Assembly: GCA_937915735.1 (NCBI GenBank)
Contig: CALGGS010000094.1
Coordinates: 1-43,676 of the forward strand
From: an uncultured Treponema sp.
GTDB lineage: Bacteria > Spirochaetota > Spirochaetia > Treponematales > Treponemataceae
Length of the DNA: 43,676 nucleotides
Direction: 5' to 3'
Part shown: one piece after another, positions 15,482 to 23,629 of the stretch
How the letters are laid out: each line of letters starts with the position of its first letter
Position numbering within the stretch: position 1 is the stretch's first letter
Program-made: the position numbers and the translations under genes
Notes under the pieces: generated by a model
What the model was told of the DNA's origin: nothing
The model's input: only the letters and a program-made list of their open reading frames with translations
Database searches by the model: none

Positions 15482-18016
15482 TTATTTTGCGTCAATTTCA
15501 AGAATTGAAAGAGAGAACGGTTTAGAAGGGTAGGTGAACTCTTCTGCAACGCCGTTGAAGGTTTCTTCAGTCGGAGCGACTTGTTTTGGAACACGGAAGC
15601 TGTTCTCATCGTCAGCGCCACCTGTAATCAAAGTAACCTTTGCACTTGAGCCAAGATTTTTTGCCCCCTTGAGGTTGACTTTGACATTCTGCGCTTCATT
15701 CGTGACATTTACAATTTTCATTATGATTTTTCCGTCATTTGTTCGTCCGACATGAGCGTAGAGCGGGTCAAAATTCTGAACATCTGTAAATTCGTGCATA
15801 AGCTTTCCGTCCAGATAGCATTTGTAGCTTTCGCCTTTGACTTCAATCTTGATTTTATACCATTTATTGTTAGCGAGTGTCATAGGCTTTGAGTCTCCGA
15901 TAATGCTTCGTCCGCCCAAAGTGCCTTTTTCGATGCAGCTCTGAGTGTTTCCCCAGCCACCCATGTTCCACCAGTAAAGATTTTCGCCCTTTACGCCAAA
16001 ACTGATGAGGAAGCCTTCCGCACCGCCTGTTTTCTGAGCCTGGAGCTCGTAGGTATAGTTCTGCATTCCTTCGATGTCGCTTTCATTGTCGAGAGCCATA
16101 AATGCCGGAGTTGCCATTGATTTCTGAACGATGTTGCCTTTTTCGATTTCCCATTCACCACGCTGGGTAGCTACGCTAAAGTCGTTCGTGTCTTTTACGC
16201 CGTTTGAAGAATAAATGACATTTCCGTTATCGTTGTTAGTGACCTTGATGTCCTTGAAGTTTGCTGTCGTTGCCCAAGAACCGATTCCGACAGTTCCCTC
16301 AATTCCCTTTTTCTTTGCATCAGGATTTACTGGCTGAGTCACGCTTGTTTTTACAGTGTAGTCGCTCTTGTGCGTCATAAACATCTGCTGAACATAGTAG
16401 TTTGGAGTGCCGTAAACCTGGCTGTTGTCAAACCAGATTGCATCCGGTTGCCACTGCACGAATCCGTCGCGTGCAAAAAGAGGAGCGTAGCTTGCAATTT
16501 CTATTACATCGCCGTTTCGCTCGATGCTTGTCATGTATGCTGCCTCAGTGAGAGCCGCAAAAAGTGAGTTTCGCCGTCCGTCTACCCAAGAAGCGTATTC
16601 ACCGATGAATACCTTAGGCTCGTCCTTTCCGCGCGGGTAGAATTTCTGGTCATCATATCGTCCGCCGTTCGTCAGGAACCAAGTGTAGGGATTGTAGTAA
16701 TGCTCATCAACTAAATCTGTGAGATTTTTTGTTTTTTTGTTTTTTTCCCACTGTTTAACCTGATTCCAAGCATTGTTGAAGTTAATGTCGTTGTAAGTAA
16801 AGCCAGAAGAAATAATCGTCTTGATGTTAGGATACTGTTTTTTTATGGCACTAGCGATGTACTGGAAGCGGGCAAGATAGTCTCCGCCGCAGTCTTCGTT
16901 ACCAATGCCGATGTAGTTAAGCTTAAAAGGCTCCGGATGACCGGCCTCTGCACGAACTTTTCCCCATTTGCTTGTAGCAGGACCTGTAGCCCATTCAATC
17001 ATATCGAGGGCATCCTGTGCATACCATTTGTATTCGCCTGTTGAAGATTTTTCACCGTCATGGCTCATACCAACGCTCAAAACGGGAATCGGTTCTGCTC
17101 CCAAATCCTCACAAAGTCTGAAATATTCATAGAATCCAATGCCATAAGACTGCTGATATGGAATGACTCCGCCCCAGAAGTTCGGGGTTTCTTTTCGCTC
17201 TTCAACAGGGCCGACAGTATTTTTCCACTGATAGCGGTCAGCAAGAAAATGACCGTGAACGATACAGCCGCCAGGGAAGCGGATAAAAGCAGGATGCATT
17301 GCTTCGAGCATTTCTGCCAAATCTTTGCGGAGTCCGTTCGGTTCATTTTTGTAGATGTCTGCCATAAAGAGAGAGACAAAATCTACATCGACCTTACCCG
17401 CCTGATCCGCATACAAAGAAATGCAGCCGTTAAAGGTGTTTGCGGCCGCCGTAAGGGAGAATTCGTATTTTTTCCATTCGCTTGTAATTCCGTCGATTTT
17501 GACAGAAGCTGTTTTTGCGTCGCTGTCATCCGCTCCGATTGTAATCGTCATACTGGTAACGCTTGCATCCTGAGAACGCAGGTAAACTGAACCGGGATAA
17601 GTTTTTCCGGCTTCAAAGTACATTCCCTTGTAGCCCTTGTTTGAAAAACCGTCGCCCGCCGCTTTTGCCGTAAATGTCGCATAAGTCGGGTTGTTTGCGT
17701 TCAATCCGCCTTTTTTTGAGGCTTTGAGTCGGCTTGCAGATTTTTCGCCGCTTTTGTTGATATGATCCTTCCAGCCAGTCGTCGCGCTGTTGTTGCTTGC
17801 GCCGAATTCGAATGAGCGGTTCTGTACCATTTCGCCGTACAAACCGCCATCAGCGGCATAGTTGATGTCTTCGTAGAAAATACCAAAAAGATTTTTGCTC
17901 ACCTCCGTTTGGGGAGCGTTAAAATCAGCCGTTATGCTTGCTTGTTGTGCCACTGTAGCTCCCGAAAGCCCCGCGGCTGCAAGCAATGAAATGACCATTC
18001 TTTTATTTTTTTTCAT
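15482..18016 (-). CDS. Secreted GH51 alpha-L-arabinofuranosidase with accessory domains
   Basis: 844 residues with a signal peptide (KKNK, hydrophobic 7-20, cleavage probably after TVA). A carbohydrate-binding-like beta domain (about 75-220) precedes the GH51 TIM barrel, with acid/base E374 in IGIGNEDCGG and nucleophile E473 in VFIGEYASW. A lectin-like insertion (about 575-745; GTVGIGSWATTANFKDIKV and later YKCYLDGKLMHEF) sits in the C-terminal beta region, as in family members with LamG/DUF1080-like inserts. The enzyme releases arabinofuranose from arabinan or arabinoxylan outside the cytoplasm. AGGAG precedes the ATG. Its promoter carries two ATATCAA half-sites 20 bp apart just upstream of TTGACA, an activator-like placement. 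Confidence 0.92.
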   Translation of the reverse strand: MKKNKRMVISLLAAAGLSGATVAQQASITADFNAPQTEVSKNLFGIFYEDINYAADGGLYGEMVQNRSFEFGASNNSATTGWKDHINKSGEKSASRLKASKKGGLNANNPTYATFTAKAAGDGFSNKGYKGMYFEAGKTYPGSVYLRSQDASVTSMTITIGADDSDAKTASVKIDGITSEWKKYEFSLTAAANTFNGCISLYADQAGKVDVDFVSLFMADIYKNEPNGLRKDLAEMLEAMHPAFIRFPGGCIVHGHFLADRYQWKNTVGPVEERKETPNFWGGVIPYQQSYGIGFYEYFRLCEDLGAEPIPVLSVGMSHDGEKSSTGEYKWYAQDALDMIEWATGPATSKWGKVRAEAGHPEPFKLNYIGIGNEDCGGDYLARFQYIASAIKKQYPNIKTIISSGFTYNDINFNNAWNQVKQWEKNKKTKNLTDLVDEHYYNPYTWFLTNGGRYDDQKFYPRGKDEPKVFIGEYASWVDGRRNSLFAALTEAAYMTSIERNGDVIEIASYAPLFARDGFVQWQPDAIWFDNSQVYGTPNYYVQQMFMTHKSDYTVKTSVTQPVNPDAKKKGIEGTVGIGSWATTANFKDIKVTNNDNGNVIYSSNGVKDTNDFSVATQRGEWEIEKGNIVQKSMATPAFMALDNESDIEGMQNYTYELQAQKTGGAEGFLISFGVKGENLYWWNMGGWGNTQSCIEKGTLGGRSIIGDSKPMTLANNKWYKIKIEVKGESYKCYLDGKLMHEFTDVQNFDPLYAHVGRTNDGKIIMKIVNVTNEAQNVKVNLKGAKNLGSSAKVTLITGGADDENSFRVPKQVAPTEETFNGVAEEFTYPSKPFSLSILEIDAK

Positions 18017-18061
18017 GGCAACCTTTTTCTCCTTTTTTTATTATAAAAACTTTATATTTTT

Positions 18062-18122
18062 ATAATGGGGCATAAAATTCTAGTTGTCAAGGAAAATATC
18101 AAAAAAAATGGATATATATCAA
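18062..18122 (-). promoter_or_regulatory. Promoter and tandem half-sites of the GH51 gene
   Basis: On the minus strand: TTGATAT (18122-18116), TTGATAT (18102-18096), TTGACA -35 (18090-18085), 17-base spacer, CATTAT -10 (18067-18062). The half-sites are 20 bp apart on the same face of the helix and end six bases before the -35. Confidence 0.6.
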
Positions 18123-18154
18123 GAATTATCGTGATTATTCAGATTTTCAACTTA

Positions 18155-18490
18155 TTACATCGAAAGGATTTTCTCTCTTTCCGACTTAATCTGACTTACA
18201 TATTCTGAATAATCTGTGTCAGTGTGATTTCTTAAAAGCTCGGTCATTTTTTCGATTGGCTCTAAAAGCGGGGTAAGGGCAAGGTTTCCAACGACTCCTT
18301 TTAGGGCATGAACTGCCTCAAATGCCGCATTTAAATCCTTTGAAGCGACAATTTCGCCTAATTTTTCAAATCGCTCGTCTTTAAGACCGAGATTCACCAT
18401 TTTAAGATAAAAATCTTCCTTGTTAAGGCAGCGAGTAAGTCCCTCGTCAACATTCGCACCGTATTCTCGTAAGCTTTCTACCGTAATCAT
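18155..18490 (-). CDS. Hpt domain phosphotransfer protein
   Basis: 111 residues consisting of a single four-helix Hpt domain. The phosphorylatable histidine is in AVHALKGVVGNL (HxxKG motif, about residue 62). Hpt proteins relay phosphate between a hybrid histidine kinase and a response regulator. It follows the REC-GGDEF-EAL gene after 10 bases with a GAGGAG ribosome site, so the two are one operon and the REC domain next door is the likely partner. No kinase is encoded nearby. Confidence 0.85.
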   Translation of the reverse strand: MITVESLREYGANVDEGLTRCLNKEDFYLKMVNLGLKDERFEKLGEIVASKDLNAAFEAVHALKGVVGNLALTPLLEPIEKMTELLRNHTDTDYSEYVSQIKSEREKILSM

Positions 18491-18500
18491 AACCTGCTCC

Positions 18501-20207
18501 TCACGAATTAGATATGTCTTTTCTGACTTCGATGTCCTTTTGGATTAGAGCGTCAAAATCGTCCGCGGAAAGCGGCTTTGAAAAATAATATCCTTGAATC
18601 ACATCACATTTTGCAAGCTTCAAGAGCTCCAGCTGTTCTTTTGTCTCGACGCCTTCCGCAATTACTGGCACATTCAAGAATTCTGCAATGCCAAGAATCA
18701 GCTCGATCATTTTCATTTCCTTGTTTCCGCGTTCAATGTTGTTGATAAAGCCTTTGTCAAGTTTTAGAGCGTCAATCGGAAGGGTAGTGAGCATATTTAA
18801 AGAAGAATAGCCTGAGCCAAAGTCGTCCATTTCAATTTTAAAGCCCTTGTTTCGGAGATTTTTTACAATCTCTATGATTTGCTGGGAATTTTCTGTATAG
18901 GCAGATTCTGTAACTTCAAGATAGTAGTCCGCAGAGGAAATTCCGTTTTCGTTTATGATTTTGCAGATGTAGTTTGTCATGTCGGGGTCGCTAAGGTCAA
19001 CTCGGCTGACATTTACCGAAACTGGCATTGTAACGCCGAATTTTTCGCGCCATTTTTTCATTTGAGAAGCCGCCTCGCTCCAGACATAGCGGTCAAGCTT
19101 CTGAACCAGGCCGTTTTCCTCAAAAAGCGGAATAAAAAGGTCCGGTCGTATAAAGCCTAATTCCGGATGAATCCAGCGAATCAGTGCCTCTGCGCTTGAA
19201 AGAACAGGAACATCACCAACGATGTTATATTTTGGTTGATAATAAACCTTAAGCTGTTTTTCTTTTATAGCTGTTTCAAAATCCTGTAAAAGCCGTCCTC
19301 CGAAAAGAGCCTGCTGATGCATTTCCTCGTCATAAATTGCGAATGCTGTTCCCTGCTTGCTTCGTAATCCGTTGCAAGCCTGCAGAGCACGGTCAAATCT
19401 GGCCCTGAAAGAGATTTCGTGCTTTTTGTCGTAATAAATCCCGATTCTGAATCTGATTTCTTGAGGCTTTAACAGAGTGGAAAGCTGGTTTTGGATTTTG
19501 TTTAAGATTGAAAGATATTCCGCTCCGTGCCTCGTGTAGATATAAAAGGTGTCGGCATCGTATCGGCAGGCAATTCCGCCTTTTTCGTTTAGAACTTCAC
19601 GAATTCCCTCAGCGATTTTTTTAAGAACCAAGTCGCCTGTTTCGTGCCCGTGAAGTTCGTTCAGAAGATGGAAGTGAGAGAAATCCACGACGATTGAGTC
19701 CATTTCGTAATCTGGATGACGCTTGTCAAAAATTTGACCGTATTCGTTAAAAAAATCTGAGGTATAAAGACTTGTTATGCTGTCGTTTTCTGTCGCCTGA
19801 ATGATTGTCGTGTTCTCAAAAAGCTGGATTGAGTGCCAGACTCTAGCCAAAATGACTTCTGGCAAGTCGTAGGGCTTTGAAAGAAAGTCGGCGGCTCCTT
19901 TTTCAAGACTCTTGACTTCGGCAGATTTTTCGCTGGTAAGGACAATTACAGGAATTTTTTTTAGTTTTGCGTCTGCTTGAAGCTCTGAAAGAACTTGGTA
20001 GCCGTCCATTTCGGGCATTAAAAGGTCTAGCAAAACAAGTGAGAGACTGTCTGCGTTCGCCCGGATTTGAGAAAGAGCCTCAACTCCGTTTTTTGCATAA
20101 AGCAGTGAATATTTTTGCTCAAGGATTGCTCCGAGTATTTCTCTGTTTACATCTTCATCATCAACAACTAAAACTGTACGCTTAAAATCAGAATCTCTTC
20201 GTATCAT
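18501..20207 (-). CDS. Response regulator with degenerate GGDEF and intact EAL domain (c-di-GMP phosphodiesterase)
   Basis: 568 residues. REC domain (about 9-125) with acidic pair D16/D17, phospho-acceptor D61 in VLLDLLMPEMDG, T91 and K111. The GGDEF-like domain (about 150-300) has YDADT in place of GGDEF and should not make c-di-GMP. The EAL domain (about 310-555) retains SAEALIRW, NVSRVDL, EVTESAY, DDFGSGYSSL, KLDKGF, AEGVET and QGYYFSKPL, i.e. the metal and catalytic residues. It should therefore degrade c-di-GMP under phosphorylation control. A TATAAT lies at 20241-20246 (minus strand) and AGAGG eight bases before the ATG. It is co-transcribed with the Hpt gene. Confidence 0.93.
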   Translation of the reverse strand: MIRRDSDFKRTVLVVDDEDVNREILGAILEQKYSLLYAKNGVEALSQIRANADSLSLVLLDLLMPEMDGYQVLSELQADAKLKKIPVIVLTSEKSAEVKSLEKGAADFLSKPYDLPEVILARVWHSIQLFENTTIIQATENDSITSLYTSDFFNEYGQIFDKRHPDYEMDSIVVDFSHFHLLNELHGHETGDLVLKKIAEGIREVLNEKGGIACRYDADTFYIYTRHGAEYLSILNKIQNQLSTLLKPQEIRFRIGIYYDKKHEISFRARFDRALQACNGLRSKQGTAFAIYDEEMHQQALFGGRLLQDFETAIKEKQLKVYYQPKYNIVGDVPVLSSAEALIRWIHPELGFIRPDLFIPLFEENGLVQKLDRYVWSEAASQMKKWREKFGVTMPVSVNVSRVDLSDPDMTNYICKIINENGISSADYYLEVTESAYTENSQQIIEIVKNLRNKGFKIEMDDFGSGYSSLNMLTTLPIDALKLDKGFINNIERGNKEMKMIELILGIAEFLNVPVIAEGVETKEQLELLKLAKCDVIQGYYFSKPLSADDFDALIQKDIEVRKDISNS

Positions 20208-20282
20208 TATAAAAGCCTCTGTAGGTTAATAACTCCCTATATTATAACTTATTTTAAGAAAAAAGGGAACTTTGAAAAAATC

Positions 20283-20311
20283 TTGAATTCGCCGTTTTTT
20301 TTCTATATATT
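20283..20311 (+). promoter_or_regulatory. Promoter of cbiA/cobB, leaderless type
   Basis: TTGAAT (20283-20288), 17 bases, TATATT (20306-20311). The GTG start is seven bases further on, with no ribosome site. No cobalamin riboswitch-like sequence lies in the 110-base intergenic space. Confidence 0.55.
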
Positions 20312-20318
20312 TTGATTC

Positions 20319-21749
20319 GTGGAAGTTAAAGTTACCGCTCAAAATATTCCTGATTTTCCAAGAATTATGATAGCCGCCCCTTCGAGCGGGAGCGGAAAAA
20401 CTACGATTACCTGCGCCTTGCTTGAGCTTTTAAAAGAAAAAGGCAGGAAGACGGTCTCTTTTAAGTGCGGCCCTGACTTTATTGATCCGATGTTTCATAA
20501 ACAGGTTTTAGGCGTTCCTTCGGCAAATCTTGATTCCTTTTTTTGTGATGAAGGCAAGCTGCGCGAGATTTTTTTAGAGAACAGCGAGGGCAAGACTGCT
20601 GTAATTGAAGGCGTAATGGGGCTTTTTGACGGGCTAGGGGGAAAGTCTCTTAAAGCCTCCAGTTATGATATTGCGCAGATTACAAATACTCCGATTCTGC
20701 TTGTTGTGGATGCGGGCGGAATGAGCCGTTCCGTTCTTCCGCTTATAAAGGGCTTTTTAGATTACGACAAAAAAAATTCTCCGAGCAGAGAGTGCCTTAT
20801 AAAGGGCGTTTTTCTGAACAAGGTTTCAGAAGGGCAGGCAAAGCTTTTAAAATCCTTGATTGAGGAAGAATTGGGCATAAAAGTTGCAGGGTATTTCTCA
20901 AAAAAATCTCAAAATGTATGGAAAAGTAGACATTTAGGGCTGCTTTTGCCATCAGAAATCGAAAATTTAAGAGAGCAAATCGCTGATTCTGCAAAAGAGC
21001 TTGAGAAGTCCCTGGATTTTTCGCTTTTAGAAGCGATTATGAATAACAAAGAAGAAGGAAGTGGAGAGTCCCCAAAGGAAAGGCCTTTCCCCAAAAGAAA
21101 CTTTTTAGCTTCCGACTTTCAATTTTCAGTTTGCATCGCTGTTGCCCGTGACGAGGCCTTCTGCTTTTATTACGAGGAAAACCTAAGGCTTTTGGAAAAA
21201 CTCGGTGCAAGACTCGTGTATTTTTCTCCCTTGCATGACAAGGCTCTTCCGGAAAGTGTTCAGGGGATTTTGATTGGAGGCGGCTACCCTGAGCTTTATG
21301 CGAAAGAGCTGGAAAACAACAAATCCATGAAAGAATCTATTCGCTCTGCCGTAGAAAATGGAGCGTCTTTAATGGCGGAGTGCGGCGGATTTATGTATCT
21401 TCAGGAAAAACTTATTAAGGATGATGAAGTTTTTGAAATGTGCGGAGTTTTAAAAGGTGAGTGCCGTTACACAGGGAAGCTCGTTCGCTTCGGATATGCC
21501 GAATTTACGCCGCTTGCATCTGAAAGCTTAGGAAGCTTTTTTCCCGACGGATTTTCGATTAGGGGGCACGAGTTCCACTATTTTGACAGCACGAACAATG
21601 GCTCAAGCTTTCATGCGCAAAAGCCGATTTCTAAAAAATCCTGGGATTGTATGATTTTTACGCCGAAAATGCTCGCAGGCTTTCCTCATTTATACTACGA
21701 GTCTGCTCCAGAAATAGTGAGCTGGTTCGTAAACTCGTGCAGAAAATAG
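20319..21749 (+). CDS. cbiA/cobB: Cobyrinate a,c-diamide synthase
   Basis: 476 residues. The N-terminal P-loop domain has Walker A APSSGSGKTT (about 20-29) and the FKCGPDFIDPMFH segment that binds cobyrinate in CbiA/CobB. The C-terminal glutamine amidotransferase-like domain carries the nucleophile Cys in MAECGGFMYL and the later GHEFHY motif. The enzyme amidates the a- and c-carboxylates of cobyrinic acid with ATP and glutamine. Start is GTG, immediately behind a promoter. A 14-bp perfect palindrome (GGAAAGGCCTTTCC, near 21078-21091) sits in the linker between the two domains. It is divergent from the response regulator gene and separated from other cobalamin genes. Confidence 0.95.
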   Translation: MEVKVTAQNIPDFPRIMIAAPSSGSGKTTITCALLELLKEKGRKTVSFKCGPDFIDPMFHKQVLGVPSANLDSFFCDEGKLREIFLENSEGKTAVIEGVMGLFDGLGGKSLKASSYDIAQITNTPILLVVDAGGMSRSVLPLIKGFLDYDKKNSPSRECLIKGVFLNKVSEGQAKLLKSLIEEELGIKVAGYFSKKSQNVWKSRHLGLLLPSEIENLREQIADSAKELEKSLDFSLLEAIMNNKEEGSGESPKERPFPKRNFLASDFQFSVCIAVARDEAFCFYYEENLRLLEKLGARLVYFSPLHDKALPESVQGILIGGGYPELYAKELENNKSMKESIRSAVENGASLMAECGGFMYLQEKLIKDDEVFEMCGVLKGECRYTGKLVRFGYAEFTPLASESLGSFFPDGFSIRGHEFHYFDSTNNGSSFHAQKPISKKSWDCMIFTPKMLAGFPHLYYESAPEIVSWFVNSCRK

Positions 21750-21759
21750 ATTTTTATGA

Positions 21760-21765
21760 TATAAT
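21760..21765 (+). promoter_or_regulatory. -10 box six bases before the TIM-barrel gene
   Basis: TATAAT at 21760-21765, ATG at 21772, no Shine-Dalgarno: predicted leaderless start. Confidence 0.55.
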
Positions 21766-21771
21766 AAATTT

Positions 21772-22605
21772 ATGAAAATTTTAATTCGACCACATGATAT
21801 TGGAAAAGGAAGCAGTGACTGGCTCGGGACGAACGCCCACGACTGGGGCTTTGACGGAGTTCAGCTTGCAATCGCTAAGGCTGTTGAAGGTCAGAATGGA
21901 AACCCGGGCACTTTAACGCCGGAAGTAATCTCTGAAATTCGAAATGGCTTCAACTCGCACGGTGTTGAGATTCCTCTTTTGGGAGCGTATTTTAATCCTG
22001 TTCACTCAAACAAGGAAAAAGTGAAGGCCGGAGCCGAAAAATATGCCGACCATCTCCGTCATGCCGCTGAATTCGGGGCGAAATTCGTTGCCAGCGAAAC
22101 CGGAAGCTACAATGACGACAAATGGACTTACAATCCAAAAAATCAAACGGAAGAGGCTTTTCAGGAAGTAAAAAAAATCTTCGCGCCTATGCCGCAAATA
22201 GCAAAAGAAAGCGGTGTCTGCATGGCTCTTGAAGGGGCGTGGGGTCACTGTATGTATAAGCCTGAAATGCTAAAGCGGCTTGCAGACGAAATTGACCCTA
22301 ATCAGGAAAACTTCCGCTTCATCGTAGACATTTACAACTATCTGTATGTTGGAAATCACGAGGAGCGGGCAAAAATCTTTGAAACTTGCCTTAAGCTTTT
22401 CAAAGGAAAAATATGTGGCTTCCACCTAAAGGATTATGTCGTAAACGGTGACGAACTTGAAATCGTTCCGCTTGGAAGCGGCCTTATGGGCTGGAAAGAC
22501 TTTTTACCAGTTATTAAGCAGGAATGTCCTGACGCTTATCTTATTTTTGAAGGCGTAAAGGATGTCCCGAACAGCTTAAAGTTCGTAAAAAGCCTTGTTG
22601 ACTAA
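21772..22605 (+). CDS. Sugar phosphate isomerase/epimerase-like TIM-barrel protein
   Basis: 277 residues of the xylose isomerase-like / AP endonuclease 2 barrel family. Metal-ligand candidates are visible: E in VASETGSY, E in MALEGAWGH, D and H in FIVDIYNY / GFHLKDYV and the final E in YLIFEGVKD. Members isomerise or epimerise sugars, inositols or hydroxypyruvate; the substrate cannot be told here. It follows cbiA after 22 bases but has its own TATAAT six bases before the ATG. Its end overlaps the convergent lipoprotein gene by four bases. Confidence 0.82.
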   Translation: MKILIRPHDIGKGSSDWLGTNAHDWGFDGVQLAIAKAVEGQNGNPGTLTPEVISEIRNGFNSHGVEIPLLGAYFNPVHSNKEKVKAGAEKYADHLRHAAEFGAKFVASETGSYNDDKWTYNPKNQTEEAFQEVKKIFAPMPQIAKESGVCMALEGAWGHCMYKPEMLKRLADEIDPNQENFRFIVDIYNYLYVGNHEERAKIFETCLKLFKGKICGFHLKDYVVNGDELEIVPLGSGLMGWKDFLPVIKQECPDAYLIFEGVKDVPNSLKFVKSLVD

Positions 22606-23546
22606 AGCTTTTTTATTTCTTCTGCGGAAAGCCCGGTGACTTCTGAAACCTCTTCGGCTGTCATTCCGCGTTCAAGCAGCTTTTTTGCAGTCGCTCGTTT
22701 TTCAGCGAGCACTGCATCTTCTGCCGAGGCTTCTGGCGTAGCAGTGTCTGCACTTTCTTTTTCTGCAGGCTTTTTAATTTTTATCGTGCTTGGCTTAAAA
22801 GCCGTTTCGTCTGGAAGCTCTCCTCCAAGAACGAAATCTGACAAAAAGCGGTTTATGAGCTGATTTTCAAGCTCCGGGAAAAAAGAAAGTACCTCATTTT
22901 TGTCCCATCGGTCTGTTTTTATGAGTGGAGCATAGTCCTCTGAAACGGCTTTGTATTCCTTGTTGATGATTTTATTTCCGTTTGAGTCAGTTCCGAAAAC
23001 GCTCATAATGAGTCGGGCGCTGATTCCCTTGTTATGGACGCCTTCCTTTGCATACATTTTCTGAAATCTGAAATTTACATACAAAACGCTGCCTGCGCCG
23101 CTTTCCCTACAGGTCATTCTGTTTTTTTTGCCGTTTGACGAGGTGATTGCATCGTAACCGGCAGCAGGAACTGTGTTTCCAAGATAATCTGCGAAATTTT
23201 TGCCAGCGTCCTTGTAAATGCTTAAGTCGCTGTTTGATGTCGGGTCAATTACAGAAAGACCGGCCGCCCTTAGCTTTTGAGAGAAAAGCTCGCTTGCTTC
23301 GTCAATTCGCTGTTGAACTGTTTCCTGCTCAGGATTTTTTTTGTTAATCAGGCGGTTTACTGCTCCGCTGATAATTCCGTCCTCGACGCTTTCTTTGCCT
23401 GTTTTTTCGTCATACCAGGGTACGCTGGGATTTGAATAAATCGTCATGATTGCGACTGGTGAATACTCATTCAGATTTGCCGGGACAGAAGAGCAGCCGT
23501 ATAAAAAGGGGAGGGCTGCAAATAAAGTAAAAAGCAGTTTTTTCAT
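22602..23546 (-). CDS. Lipoprotein with Rpn-like C-terminal helical motif
   Basis: 314 residues from the ATG at 23546; the longer frame to 23630 would place 28 non-signal residues before the signal peptide. MKKLLFTLFAALPFLYGCSS is a lipoprotein signal with lipobox LYGC. The body (about 30-240) has no family I recognise. An acidic, Ala-rich linker (about 250-285) leads to a short C-terminal motif, LLERGMTAEEVSEVTGLSAE, which is the kind of helix-turn-helix-like tail seen at the end of Rpn/PD-(D/E)xK proteins. A DNA-binding-style tail on an exported lipoprotein is odd. It converges on the TIM-barrel gene. Confidence 0.7.
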   Translation of the reverse strand: MKKLLFTLFAALPFLYGCSSVPANLNEYSPVAIMTIYSNPSVPWYDEKTGKESVEDGIISGAVNRLINKKNPEQETVQQRIDEASELFSQKLRAAGLSVIDPTSNSDLSIYKDAGKNFADYLGNTVPAAGYDAITSSNGKKNRMTCRESGAGSVLYVNFRFQKMYAKEGVHNKGISARLIMSVFGTDSNGNKIINKEYKAVSEDYAPLIKTDRWDKNEVLSFFPELENQLINRFLSDFVLGGELPDETAFKPSTIKIKKPAEKESADTATPEASAEDAVLAEKRATAKKLLERGMTAEEVSEVTGLSAEEIKKL

Positions 23547-23629
23547 TTCACATTTAAAACATAATGAAATGAAGTAAGTTACAAGAGAGATAAAAAATGC
23601 GGTAGGCAATTTAGCAGAATAAAGATACA

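Noticed and set aside
17060..17590. 176-residue plus-strand frame opposite the GH51 gene
   Set aside because: Antisense shadow of a well-supported enzyme gene with its catalytic motifs in the other strand.
20208..20318. Cobalamin riboswitch before cbiA/cobB
   Set aside because: No B12-box-like sequence is visible and the promoter ends seven bases before the start codon, leaving no leader.
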